Positions 1 through 5,635 are shown, numbered from the stretch's first letter. The stretch is 5,729 nt of DNA from Geopsychrobacter sp. (GCA_021647445.1 JAKIUS010000121.1:1-5729); one strand, 5' to 3'. Made by a program: numbers and translations. Notes: a model not told the origin generated them from the letters alone.

Positions 1-66
1 GGAGAGGGGATCGTTTTTGTCCATAGCTGAAGATTCGCGCTAATCGGATCTGCTAATGCGGGTCAT
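1..66. other. Left edge, no supported gene
   Basis: All three plus-strand frames have stop codons here (the tag/tga/taa at about 22-43), so at most the last few codons of a rightward gene could be present. On the minus strand an ATG at 24-22 opens a frame to the window edge (MDKNDPLS), but there is no ribosome binding site in front of it. Nothing can be called from this stretch alone. Confidence 0.5.
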
Positions 67-98
67 AAAAAACCCCCGTCAGGCTGACGGGGGTTTTT
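67..98 (-). terminator. Intrinsic terminator of the conduit operon
   Basis: A perfect 9-bp GC-rich stem (CCCCCGTCA at 73-81, TGACGGGGG at 85-93) with a three-base loop, flanked by an A run (67-72) and a T run (94-98). On the minus strand the hairpin is followed by six T, a classic Rho-independent terminator, about 55 bases after the stop of the 13-haem gene. Because there are A and T runs on both sides, it could also stop transcription arriving on the plus strand from the left. Confidence 0.93.
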
Positions 99-104
99 AG
101 TGTT

Positions 105-140
105 TGCTTCAACCGGAGCTTTAAGGCTCCGGTTGAAGCA
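105..140 (-). repeat. Perfect 15-bp hairpin in the operon 3' untranslated region
   Basis: TGCTTCAACCGGAGC (105-119) and its exact reverse complement (126-140) enclose a six-base loop. The hairpin begins 12 bases after the stop codon of the last gene and lies just before the terminator. It has no T run after it on the minus strand (AACACT follows), so it is not a standard terminator by itself. It may protect the mRNA 3' end or back up the terminator. Confidence 0.85.
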
Positions 141-152
141 CTGTCGGATTAT

Positions 153-2915
153 CTAGGGACGGGCAACCACATTGTCGTTTGCGGTATTTCCATCCTCCTG
201 ATACCAATCGGCCGCTTCGGGATAGGCGGAGAGGTCGATGGTGCCAGTCAAACTGCCGTTAACGATCCAATCGATGGAATCGAACAACAGACGGCGAGCA
301 TAGTCGCTGTTGTGGGCGAAGGCGCCAGGTTCGCGGTTCATCAGGTTCAGGTTGAAAGCAGCACCCAGGGTTTGTTCGTCTGCCCAAGTGGTGTAGGCAT
401 TGCCGAAGGTCTGGTCGCCGGTGACATTGGTGTTGTAGAAGTAAGGGTAGGCAGCCGAGTTGTAATAGATCGAACTGAGAGCCAGTTTATCGGTTAGAGC
501 GGTAATTGCACTGGCGAAGCCGTCAGCCTGGGCGGCAAAGAGGGTTGGTGTCCAGGCGGGTTCTTCGGTGCCGTTGTGACAAACTGTACAGATTGTCGCC
601 GGGGTGTCATCAATCGGGTCCCCGTTTGCATCCAAGGTAAAGGGGGTAAACCGATGGTTGGCACCGCTGCCATCTGCGGCGTCATGCATGTGACAGGCGG
701 CACAGGGGCCGTGAGTTCCTGTCCCGGCGGCGGTTAGGCCGATGGTGTCATGCTCGAAGCCAGAGTTGGCATAGTTGAGACTGGCATATTCATAACCTGT
801 GGTTTTGAAGAGCGTGCCAGCCGCTGCTAAGTAGTGAGAATTTGCGCTCCCAAAATTTTTGGTGAGCAGGGCAGCATTCCCTTTAATGTTCTGGCCGTTG
901 TTGCGACCGGCATGGCAGGAAATACAAACATTGGAATCACCCGCATCGGGGAAAATAACCTGTGCGCCAGCACTATCTTTGTAATCGACGGTGATGGCTC
1001 CCGGAGTCAAAATCGCTGTATCGTTGCCATTATGGCAGCCGTAGCAATAGAGGACCTGATTTTTGCCTTTACCGAGGAAAAACTCGTTGGCTGTCTGGTC
1101 GTATCCGGTCGGATTTTTCAGGTAGTTATTAGCGCCTGTGGCGGTATGGCAGCGCTGGCAGGCCTGGCGACTGCCAGCCGTGGTCGCGGCATCGCCTTCA
1201 TCCCAGTCGTAATGCTTCCAGGCATCTGATGTTTCATTGCCGTGGCCTGATTTAGCCCAGGCTAGAATTTGATCTGTGCCCGGGGTTGGAGAAGCTGCGG
1301 TGAATTTTGTGTCAGCGTTGTGACAGTTGCTACAAGAGTTGGGCAACCCCGGGAACTGTACACTTTGGCTCGGCCAGATTATGCGCAGGGTGTGACTGGC
1401 AATATCGCCTCGTATCACGGTTCCTGAACTATCTGTAACCTTGATCGCTGATTTAGCGGTCTTGGGCATGTGGCAATCGGTGCAATTCGCATCGTCGTGA
1501 CCCATGACCGCCATTTCGTTAGCATGGTCTTTTACCGCATCAGTGACTGCTGTGGCGTTGTTACGCACATCACCGACCGTAAGGCTGCTAAAGTCGCCAG
1601 TACCGGCGTGACAGGTCAGGCAGAGTTTACTTCTGCTGTTGTTTGTAGAAGCAGGAATGCTCATATCGATGGGGACTGTGATGCCGTTTTCAACCAGTTC
1701 GGTGACGACCATGGAATCATTGGTTGCATCATGCATGTCGTGACAAACGAAGCACTCATGCTCGTTTTTGTCGGGGGAATGAGGACCGTAGTCGAGATCC
1801 TGTTGTTGTTGATGGTGGCTGGCCGAGACCAGAAAATCGTTGGAGGTCGGAGTGCCACCATAGTAGTCGCTGGTTTTTTCCGAGATATCGTAATACTCTT
1901 TCCAGTCGAGACCCGGCAGGTAGAGTTCGGCCTTGCCGTCAGAGCCGGTTTTGCTTGGATATGCGAGGGTGGTGCCCCCTTCGGTGTGTTTGCCCGCTCC
2001 GCGTGAATGACAGCGGTAGCAGACGTAGTTGCGGATGAGCAGGTTGTCTTTTTGATCGACGTTGCCATCTGCGTTTAAGTCGAGTGTGGTGGTCATGGAA
2101 GCGGGATTAACGATGTTGTCTTTGTTGGGCGAGGTGGCATGTTGACCACCGGGACCATGGCAGGCTTCACAGGAGACCGAAATATCGCTGTAACTCATGG
2201 TCCATTCGTCGCCAACCAGTGCCACAGTCAGTCCCGTGACATGGCAGCCCGCACAACGGCGTTCGTAAGAGTTGTTCTTGGTTGGAGGAACCGTTCCCGT
2301 GAGCAGAACTTTGCTAGAGTCGTACCATTTGCTTTCATCATAAACGACATATTTCTGGGTTTTGGCGTTGAACTGAACCGGGAGTATATAGTTGCTTAGA
2401 CCTATCTTTGTGATATAGCGCTGTTTCCATTTAGATTCAGCGTTTAGAACCAAGCCGTCGGAATTGGTATCTTTGCCATTTCCGCCTAAGGTAAAGCTTA
2501 TGTAGTATTTTGTGGTGCCGAGTTTTACATAAGGTTTTCCAGCATCATTTCCCAAGATTGGAGCCGCGCTGCCAAAGGCGGCAAAGGCGGCAGAAGCAGA
2601 GGCCTGGGTTTGAAGATTAAACTCAGTAGAACCGAAAAAATCAGCCCGGGCGTTGATGTCTCCGTCGTTTATAAAATTAGACTCAAGTGAGCCATCGCGC
2701 AGTTTCATGGTATGGCCAGTAGCTTCCCAGCCTGTATGCTTGGTCTCGTGACAACCGCCACAACGGTCGGCACCGACAAATGCGGTGGCTCGTGCTATGG
2801 CTTCAGGGGTGGATGCTGTTGTTGTGGTACTCGCTGAGTCGCGACTGCTGCCGCAACCCCACAGGGGCAGGATCATCAATGCTGCCACTAGAAATGTGAT
2901 CCATCTTCTTGACAT
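153..2915 (-). CDS. Outer-surface 13-haem c-type cytochrome lipoprotein
   Basis: Large multihaem cytochrome of 920 residues. The N terminus is a lipoprotein signal with Cys21 as the lipidated residue (LPLWGC), then a Ser/Thr-rich linker. Thirteen CxxCH motifs start at Cys52, 221, 249, 299, 388, 432, 478, 528, 586, 624, 664, 738 and 776. Twenty other histidines can supply distal ligands. The first motif sits in CGGCH...W..TGH, as in cytochrome c554-like proteins. Residues 57-220 and 781-920 lack haem motifs; the second ends with EPGAFAHNSDYARRLLFDSIDWI, a tail I recognise from other large multihaem cytochromes. An EF-hand/dockerin-like loop, DLNADGNVDQKD, lies at 279-290, and looser DxNxD sites at 149 and 762. 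AGGAGG lies five bases before the ATG. As third gene after the porin and decahaem cytochrome, it fits the OmcB/MtrC-like role of handing electrons to extracellular acceptors. Haem count and lipobox are seen; surface exposure and acceptor are inferred. Confidence 0.93.
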   Translation of the reverse strand: MSRRWITFLVAALMILPLWGCGSSRDSASTTTTASTPEAIARATAFVGADRCGGCHETKHTGWEATGHTMKLRDGSLESNFINDGDINARADFFGSTEFNLQTQASASAAFAAFGSAAPILGNDAGKPYVKLGTTKYYISFTLGGNGKDTNSDGLVLNAESKWKQRYITKIGLSNYILPVQFNAKTQKYVVYDESKWYDSSKVLLTGTVPPTKNNSYERRCAGCHVTGLTVALVGDEWTMSYSDISVSCEACHGPGGQHATSPNKDNIVNPASMTTTLDLNADGNVDQKDNLLIRNYVCYRCHSRGAGKHTEGGTTLAYPSKTGSDGKAELYLPGLDWKEYYDISEKTSDYYGGTPTSNDFLVSASHHQQQQDLDYGPHSPDKNEHECFVCHDMHDATNDSMVVTELVENGITVPIDMSIPASTNNSRSKLCLTCHAGTGDFSSLTVGDVRNNATAVTDAVKDHANEMAVMGHDDANCTDCHMPKTAKSAIKVTDSSGTVIRGDIASHTLRIIWPSQSVQFPGLPNSCSNCHNADTKFTAASPTPGTDQILAWAKSGHGNETSDAWKHYDWDEGDAATTAGSRQACQRCHTATGANNYLKNPTGYDQTANEFFLGKGKNQVLYCYGCHNGNDTAILTPGAITVDYKDSAGAQVIFPDAGDSNVCISCHAGRNNGQNIKGNAALLTKNFGSANSHYLAAAGTLFKTTGYEYASLNYANSGFEHDTIGLTAAGTGTHGPCAACHMHDAADGSGANHRFTPFTLDANGDPIDDTPATICTVCHNGTEEPAWTPTLFAAQADGFASAITALTDKLALSSIYYNSAAYPYFYNTNVTGDQTFGNAYTTWADEQTLGAAFNLNLMNREPGAFAHNSDYARRLLFDSIDWIVNGSLTGTIDLSAYPEAADWYQEDGNTANDNVVARP

Positions 2916-2954
2916 AAATTCCTCCTAAATTTGGTTAGGTTGTAAAAACGACAA

Positions 2955-3779
2955 CTAGTGACACCTGCGGCAGGTTTTACCCCCGCTGGCGCGATTTAAA
3001 CGGCCACTGATATCATCCCAGTCCTTAGGATGCGGGTTGATTCTGAGCCCACTGCGGGCGCTGTGACATTTAAGGCAGATATCACCTTGCGGGTGACATG
3101 CCTGACAGGTCGCAAGGTTTTTCCGTGCTTCACGGGCGTGTGTTCCGCTCCAGTTGCCGTTGAATACGACCGAATTTGTATGACAGTTTTGGCATTGGGA
3201 CGTTGTAAATGTTTCGTGCGCGGGGCCGCTGCTTCCTGCGGAAAGATCGCTCCAGCCACGACGGTGAGACTTAACCGCAAGGTCCGCCGGGGCGAAGCGC
3301 GCATGACACTCGGAGCAGAAGTCCGGCTCATGGCAGCTTACACAAAGTTGCGGATTGGTTCGGGCCGCAATCGGGTGCGAGACCTGGAACTCACCACGAT
3401 GAACGTTGATCATATTGTTGCCCAGATCCCCCATTTCATCGGCAAAGCCGGATTTGTGGCAATCAAGACAAAAACTCTGCTGGTGACAGGCGGAGCAGTC
3501 GATTTTTTTACTCTTGGCAAAGGGACGGTGGTTTGTCGGCCAGTTGAGACCATGGGTTCTGGGGCTTGGTTTGACAACGGAATCGACAAACCCCTGATCG
3601 TGGCACTTTAGGCAAACGGCATCGGCCGGAACGATTTCTGGAGCATTTTCAATGTGACAGGTGGCACAGTCTGCCTCGTCAAGATAGGTCAGATGTTCTG
3701 TATGGTTGAAGTCAACCGCCAACGCTGGAGTACACCAGAGGAGAGTTAACCCCATGACGGTAAGAAGATATCGAGTCAT
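2955..3779 (-). CDS. Periplasmic decahaem c-type cytochrome, conduit subunit
   Basis: Exported cytochrome of 274 residues with ten CxxCH haem-binding motifs, starting at Cys38, 56, 95, 104, 146, 155, 196, 225, 235 and 270. The last motif is the very C terminus (CRRCH, then stop). A Sec signal peptide (1-21) ends Ala-Leu-Ala; there is no lipobox (the signal-peptide Cys16 follows Trp), so it should be soluble in the periplasm. Exactly ten further histidines (26, 29, 76, 84, 127, 135, 172, 188, 214, 250) are available, enough for ten bis-His haems. Three motif pairs are packed only 4-5 residues apart. Two segments, HRRGWSDLS (172-180) and HPKDWDDIS (250-258), look like an internal repeat. The start at 3779 is preferred over an upstream in-frame ATG at 3848, because AAAGGAG lies seven bases before it and the signal peptide begins there. 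The upstream ATG would overlap the porin gene and bury the signal. By analogy with OmaB/MtrA it links periplasmic carriers to the outer cytochrome. Confidence 0.93.
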   Translation of the reverse strand: MTRYLLTVMGLTLLWCTPALAVDFNHTEHLTYLDEADCATCHIENAPEIVPADAVCLKCHDQGFVDSVVKPSPRTHGLNWPTNHRPFAKSKKIDCSACHQQSFCLDCHKSGFADEMGDLGNNMINVHRGEFQVSHPIAARTNPQLCVSCHEPDFCSECHARFAPADLAVKSHRRGWSDLSAGSSGPAHETFTTSQCQNCHTNSVVFNGNWSGTHAREARKNLATCQACHPQGDICLKCHSARSGLRINPHPKDWDDISGRLNRASGGKTCRRCH

Positions 3780-3786
3780 ATTAAGG

Positions 3787-3793
3787 CTCCTTT
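3787..3793 (-). promoter_or_regulatory. Ribosome binding site fixing the decahaem cytochrome start
   Basis: AAAGGAG on the minus strand, seven bases before the ATG at 3779. It lies in the 20-base gap after the porin stop codon (3802-3800). This site decides between the ATG at 3779 and the in-frame ATG at 3848, which overlaps the porin and would put 23 residues in front of the signal peptide. The short gap suggests translational coupling to the porin. Confidence 0.85.
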
Positions 3794-3799
3794 GGTTGC

Positions 3800-5035
3800 T
3801 TAAAAAATGATGTTCAGACGGACACGGCCCTGATAATACTCGTTCCATAGATCACTTTTGGAACGTTCGATCTTGGCTTCTATATTGATCTTTTTACTCA
3901 GATAAGTCGTCAGATCGAGCCAGTAACGGGAACTGAGCGTATCATCGTAGTTGATCTCGAGACGGCGTTGTAAAACATCTATTTCGGCACCAGCACCAGC
4001 CTGGAACATTTTGTTGATCATGTAACGACACCGAGCTTTGGCACCGGCCATATCCTGGCCGCCATCACCATCTTCACGCCAGACTCCCGACAGGTAGCCT
4101 GAGATTCTGTTGGTGCGAATTTTCTCGATTCCGGCCTCAAGTACGGTCGCATTGTCGAATTCCGGGTACATCTCGTAGGTCAAACGTCCGAAGGCTCTTA
4201 AGCCGTTGGCAATTCTGTAGTTCAGCTCGGCCATTAGTTCTTCGTATTCATTAACGGCAAAAACCGAATAGATAGAGGTCGATGAAAAGACCGGCAACGA
4301 ATAGAGATATTCAGTACGCAGGCTCCATTTTTGGGAACGATGAAAGTCGGCACCGGCCAGAAAGTACGAGGTGCTAGCAGTCAGCCAGTCGTATTGAAGT
4401 TCACTATAGAGATTGAGCATTCCCTTGTAGTCGTAGTCGAGATCGAGGCCGAACATCTCATTGGTCAGGTCTCCATCTCCCCAGCGTTGCAGGTACGAGA
4501 CTCTGGTACTGAGGGATTTGAAGAAGGTTCCCGCCAGCTCTCCGCCGGTGATCAGGTCTTCGGTATTGTAGCCACTGTAATAGGAGACGTCGCCGCCGCC
4601 AAATAGAGTGAATGTTAGTGGGTTTTTTTTCGCGAAGGGAAGGTCATAATCAAGGTGGATGCCGTCCATTAGTGAGGCCCCGGCAGCAGTGGTCAAGAAT
4701 TGCCGACCAATCTTTACATCGAGTCCTTCTGCTAGTCCTTTCTTTTGCACGTAGGCATAATAGAGCCGCGATTCAGAGTCGACTTTGTCTCTTGAATCGG
4801 TTGAAAAACGCCCGTACCCTCTGAAATCCCATCCTTTGTCGGCCATGTTGAGTGCATTGAATTGAAGATATTGCAAGACCGGTGCAGCCGTATCTCCATT
4901 GGGATCATCAAACCACTCAATCTCTGTGCTGGAGCGACCGGTAATGATCGTGCCTGCCAGGGCCTGGCTTAGGAATGAACCTGTCACCAGGAGCAACGCT
5001 GTCAGCATCAGCGTTATCCTTTGCCTTCTGTTCAT
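3800..5035 (-). CDS. Outer-membrane beta-barrel (porin) subunit of a porin-cytochrome conduit
   Basis: Predicted outer-membrane barrel of 411 residues. Residues 1-27 form a Sec signal peptide: basic start (NRRQR), hydrophobic core, and a signal peptidase I site after Ala-Leu-Ala27. The mature part has alternating polar/aromatic strands typical of barrels, with a GRQ segment near residues 106-131 (KIGRQF, then LMDGIHLDYD) that resembles a motif common in bacterial porins. It ends in RLNIIF; a terminal Phe is the usual outer-membrane assembly signal. The ATG has a near-ideal AAGGAGG (5046-5040) four bases upstream. It is first in the operon, 20 bases ahead of a decahaem cytochrome, which by analogy with Omb/MtrB proteins makes it the sheath through which the cytochromes meet. 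At about 384 mature residues it is much shorter than MtrB and closer in size to Geobacter-type conduit porins. There is one Cys (336) in the mature part. The barrel call is firm; the conduit role is inferred from context. Confidence 0.9.
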   Translation of the reverse strand: MNRRQRITLMLTALLLVTGSFLSQALAGTIITGRSSTEIEWFDDPNGDTAAPVLQYLQFNALNMADKGWDFRGYGRFSTDSRDKVDSESRLYYAYVQKKGLAEGLDVKIGRQFLTTAAGASLMDGIHLDYDLPFAKKNPLTFTLFGGGDVSYYSGYNTEDLITGGELAGTFFKSLSTRVSYLQRWGDGDLTNEMFGLDLDYDYKGMLNLYSELQYDWLTASTSYFLAGADFHRSQKWSLRTEYLYSLPVFSSTSIYSVFAVNEYEELMAELNYRIANGLRAFGRLTYEMYPEFDNATVLEAGIEKIRTNRISGYLSGVWREDGDGGQDMAGAKARCRYMINKMFQAGAGAEIDVLQRRLEINYDDTLSSRYWLDLTTYLSKKINIEAKIERSKSDLWNEYYQGRVRLNIIF

Positions 5036-5044
5036 AGTACCTCC

Positions 5045-5089
5045 TTACTTAGGTAAAGGCTGTTCTTCGAAACTCTGGAAAAATGACAT
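5045..5089 (-). CDS. Possible 14-codon leader peptide ahead of the porin
   Basis: A small frame (MSFFQSFEEQPLPK, then TAA) ends nine bases before the porin ATG, with its stop codon abutting the AAGGAGG site of the porin. Such a position would allow translational coupling. Against it, there is no good ribosome binding site before its own ATG, and so short a frame is expected by chance. Low confidence. Confidence 0.15.
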   Translation of the reverse strand: MSFFQSFEEQPLPK

Positions 5090-5156
5090 CGAATGATCCG
5101 CTTTAAGGGATTGATTTCTCCTTTTTTAAATGCGGAGTGAATAATTTCTTAATGTC

Positions 5157-5206
5157 TTGTGCGCGGTCTTCGTCTTGAGTCTTCCAGGTTGAGTGGAGAC
5201 GCACAA
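5157..5206 (-). repeat. Inverted repeat with competing pairing
   Basis: TTGTGCG (5157-5163) is the exact reverse complement of CGCACAA (5200-5206). Inside and next to it, GTCTTC (5166-5171) can pair with GAAGAC (5208-5213); this second pairing crosses the first, so the two would form a pseudoknot or be alternatives. GTCTT also occurs three times within 5166-5182. The arrangement could allow switching, but no known family is recognised. Confidence 0.45.
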
Positions 5207-5216
5207 AGAAGACGGA

Positions 5217-5241
5217 CTTCCGCCTGAAAAATCAGCTGAAG
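5217..5241 (-). repeat. Small hairpin with internal loop
   Basis: CTTC (5217-5220) pairs with GAAG (5238-5241) and CTGA (5224-5227) with TCAG (5232-5235), around a four-base loop and an asymmetric internal loop (three and two bases). It is the middle one of three possible hairpins in the leader. Each half is short, so chance is not excluded. Confidence 0.4.
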
Positions 5242-5296
5242 CCTTGTGTCCTCTGTTCGAATTGTCAGATTTGAGGTGAAAACCACAACAACAAGA

Positions 5297-5336
5297 GTCG
5301 CACGCCGATGCAATTGATTCTTTGGCGTTTTGCGAC
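5297..5336 (-). repeat. Bulged 10-bp inverted repeat in the leader
   Basis: GTCGCACGCC (5297-5306) pairs fully with GGCGT (5324-5328) plus GCGAC (5332-5336). There is a 17-base loop and a three-base bulge (5329-5331). On the minus strand the order is GTCGC, AAA bulge, ACGCC, loop, GGCGTGCGAC. No T run follows on the minus strand, so it is not a terminator for that strand. It sits a few tens of bases inside the proposed operon transcript and could be a structured RNA element or a protein-binding site. Confidence 0.65.
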
Positions 5337-5358
5337 CAATAAAAAAGAAAAATATAAT
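5330..5358 (+). promoter_or_regulatory. Candidate rightward promoter
   Basis: TTGCGA (5330-5335) and an exact TATAAT (5353-5358) are 17 bases apart. Transcription would start near 5365 and run right towards the well-spaced AAGGAGG and ATG at 5464. It is back to back with the leftward candidate at 5396-5369. Strength of match is good, but no full gene is found downstream before the T-box. Confidence 0.4.
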
Positions 5359-5368
5359 GTTCAAATTT

Positions 5369-5396
5369 CTTATATCACTAATAATTTGATGCGCAA
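5369..5396 (-). promoter_or_regulatory. Candidate promoter of the conduit operon
   Basis: On the minus strand, TTGCGC (5396-5391) and TATAAG (5374-5369) are separated by 16 bases, close to sigma-70 spacing and sequence. Transcription would start near 5362 and give a leader of about 327 bases. The region is AT-rich, so promoter-like matches arise easily. I saw no better sigma-70 pair and no GG-N10-GC sigma-54 site nearer the porin. Confidence 0.35.
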
Positions 5397-5463
5397 GTCA
5401 GCACTTATTGAATAATGCATAATATTTTAACTATATGAAAATCGTAATAATATAAGGAGGTTG

Positions 5464-5514
5464 ATGCTGGATATAAGACCGAAATTGTTATCTAAAGAAA
5501 AAGTTGATCAGTAA
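5464..5514 (+). CDS. Sixteen-codon frame with strong ribosome binding site; small peptide or gene remnant
   Basis: AAGGAGG (5454-5460) lies three bases before ATG at 5464, giving MLDIRPKLLSKEKVDQ and then consecutive TAA TAG stops. The ribosome binding site is as good as those of the operon genes, and an AT-rich promoter-like region precedes it. The peptide reads like the N terminus of a longer protein; it reminds me of the start of MttB-type (trimethylamine methyltransferase family) proteins, but that is recollection over only 16 residues. After the stop, another frame (5477-5581) stays open for 34 codons, with no recognisable features. It may be a remnant of a deleted gene, a short peptide, or chance. 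Confidence 0.25.
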   Translation: MLDIRPKLLSKEKVDQ

Positions 5515-5534
5515 TAGATATAGAGGTTATGCTC

Positions 5535-5558
5535 AGATAAATTTGCGGGGGTTTATCT
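5535..5558 (+). repeat. Small inverted repeat
   Basis: AGATAAA (5535-5541) and TTTATCT (5552-5558) are perfect 7-bp arms around a ten-base loop rich in G. It lies about 30 bases before the T-box promoter and could be an operator half-site pair. No T run follows, so it is not a terminator. A 10-bp palindrome, AAGCCGGCTT, follows at 5570-5579. Confidence 0.4.
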
Positions 5559-5585
5559 TCAGGTTAAAAAAGCCGGCTTAAAAAC

Positions 5586-5614
5586 TTGACTTCACCAAGT
5601 CTTTCCTATTGAAT
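5586..5614 (+). promoter_or_regulatory. Candidate promoter for the T-box transcript
   Basis: TTGACT (5586-5591) matches the -35 consensus at five of six bases. After 17 bases comes TTGAAT (5609-5614), a weaker -10 (four of six). Transcription would start near 5621, about 20-30 bases before the conserved T-box Stem I sequence, which is the usual layout. Confidence 0.5.
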
Positions 5615-5635
5615 TAGTAATCACATTTTGAAACA

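Larger units (their letters stand above)
5036..5362 (-). other. Candidate long 5' leader of the conduit operon
   Basis: About 327 bases upstream of the porin start with no plausible full gene. If transcription starts from the promoter candidate at 5396-5369, all of this would be untranslated leader. Three hairpins can be drawn in it (5297-5336, 5217-5241, 5157-5206). The 120 bases nearest the porin are AT-rich and hold the AAGGAGG site and a 14-codon reading frame. I looked for a GEMM-I (cyclic dinucleotide) riboswitch core and did not find one. A 71-codon frame at 5364-5149 begins with TTG, has no ribosome binding site and no recognisable features, so I do not call it a gene. Confidence 0.4.

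Noticed and set aside
1..24. Start of a further minus-strand gene (ATG at 24, MDKNDPLS to the edge)
   Set aside because: Only eight codons are visible and there is no ribosome binding site before the ATG.
1470..2006. Long plus-strand frame of 178 codons inside the 13-haem gene
   Set aside because: It is antisense to a clear multihaem cytochrome, has no recognisable motifs, and is explained by codon bias of the real gene; the same holds for the plus-strand frames at 834-1229 and 3030-3611.
2043..2082. True dockerin domain for cohesin attachment in the 13-haem protein
   Set aside because: Dockerins need two tandem loops; only one good loop is present here, so a local calcium site is the better reading.
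3780..3848. Upstream in-frame ATG at 3848 that would add 23 residues to the decahaem cytochrome
   Set aside because: It overlaps the porin end, lacks a ribosome binding site and would bury the signal peptide; AAAGGAG sits seven bases before the ATG at 3779.
5161..5290. GEMM-I cyclic dinucleotide riboswitch in the operon leader
   Set aside because: A GGACACAAGGC segment vaguely recalls the GACGCAAAGCC of GEMM-I, but the GGCAAACC element and the 3' tetraloop-receptor stem are missing.
5149..5364. Minus-strand frame of 71 codons upstream of the porin
   Set aside because: It starts with TTG, has no ribosome binding site, and its composition (FFFF start, Arg-rich end) and overlap with three hairpins suggest non-coding sequence.
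5570..5579. Palindrome AAGCCGGCTT as a terminator
   Set aside because: It has no loop and no T run after it on either strand; at ten bases it may be a chance palindrome.
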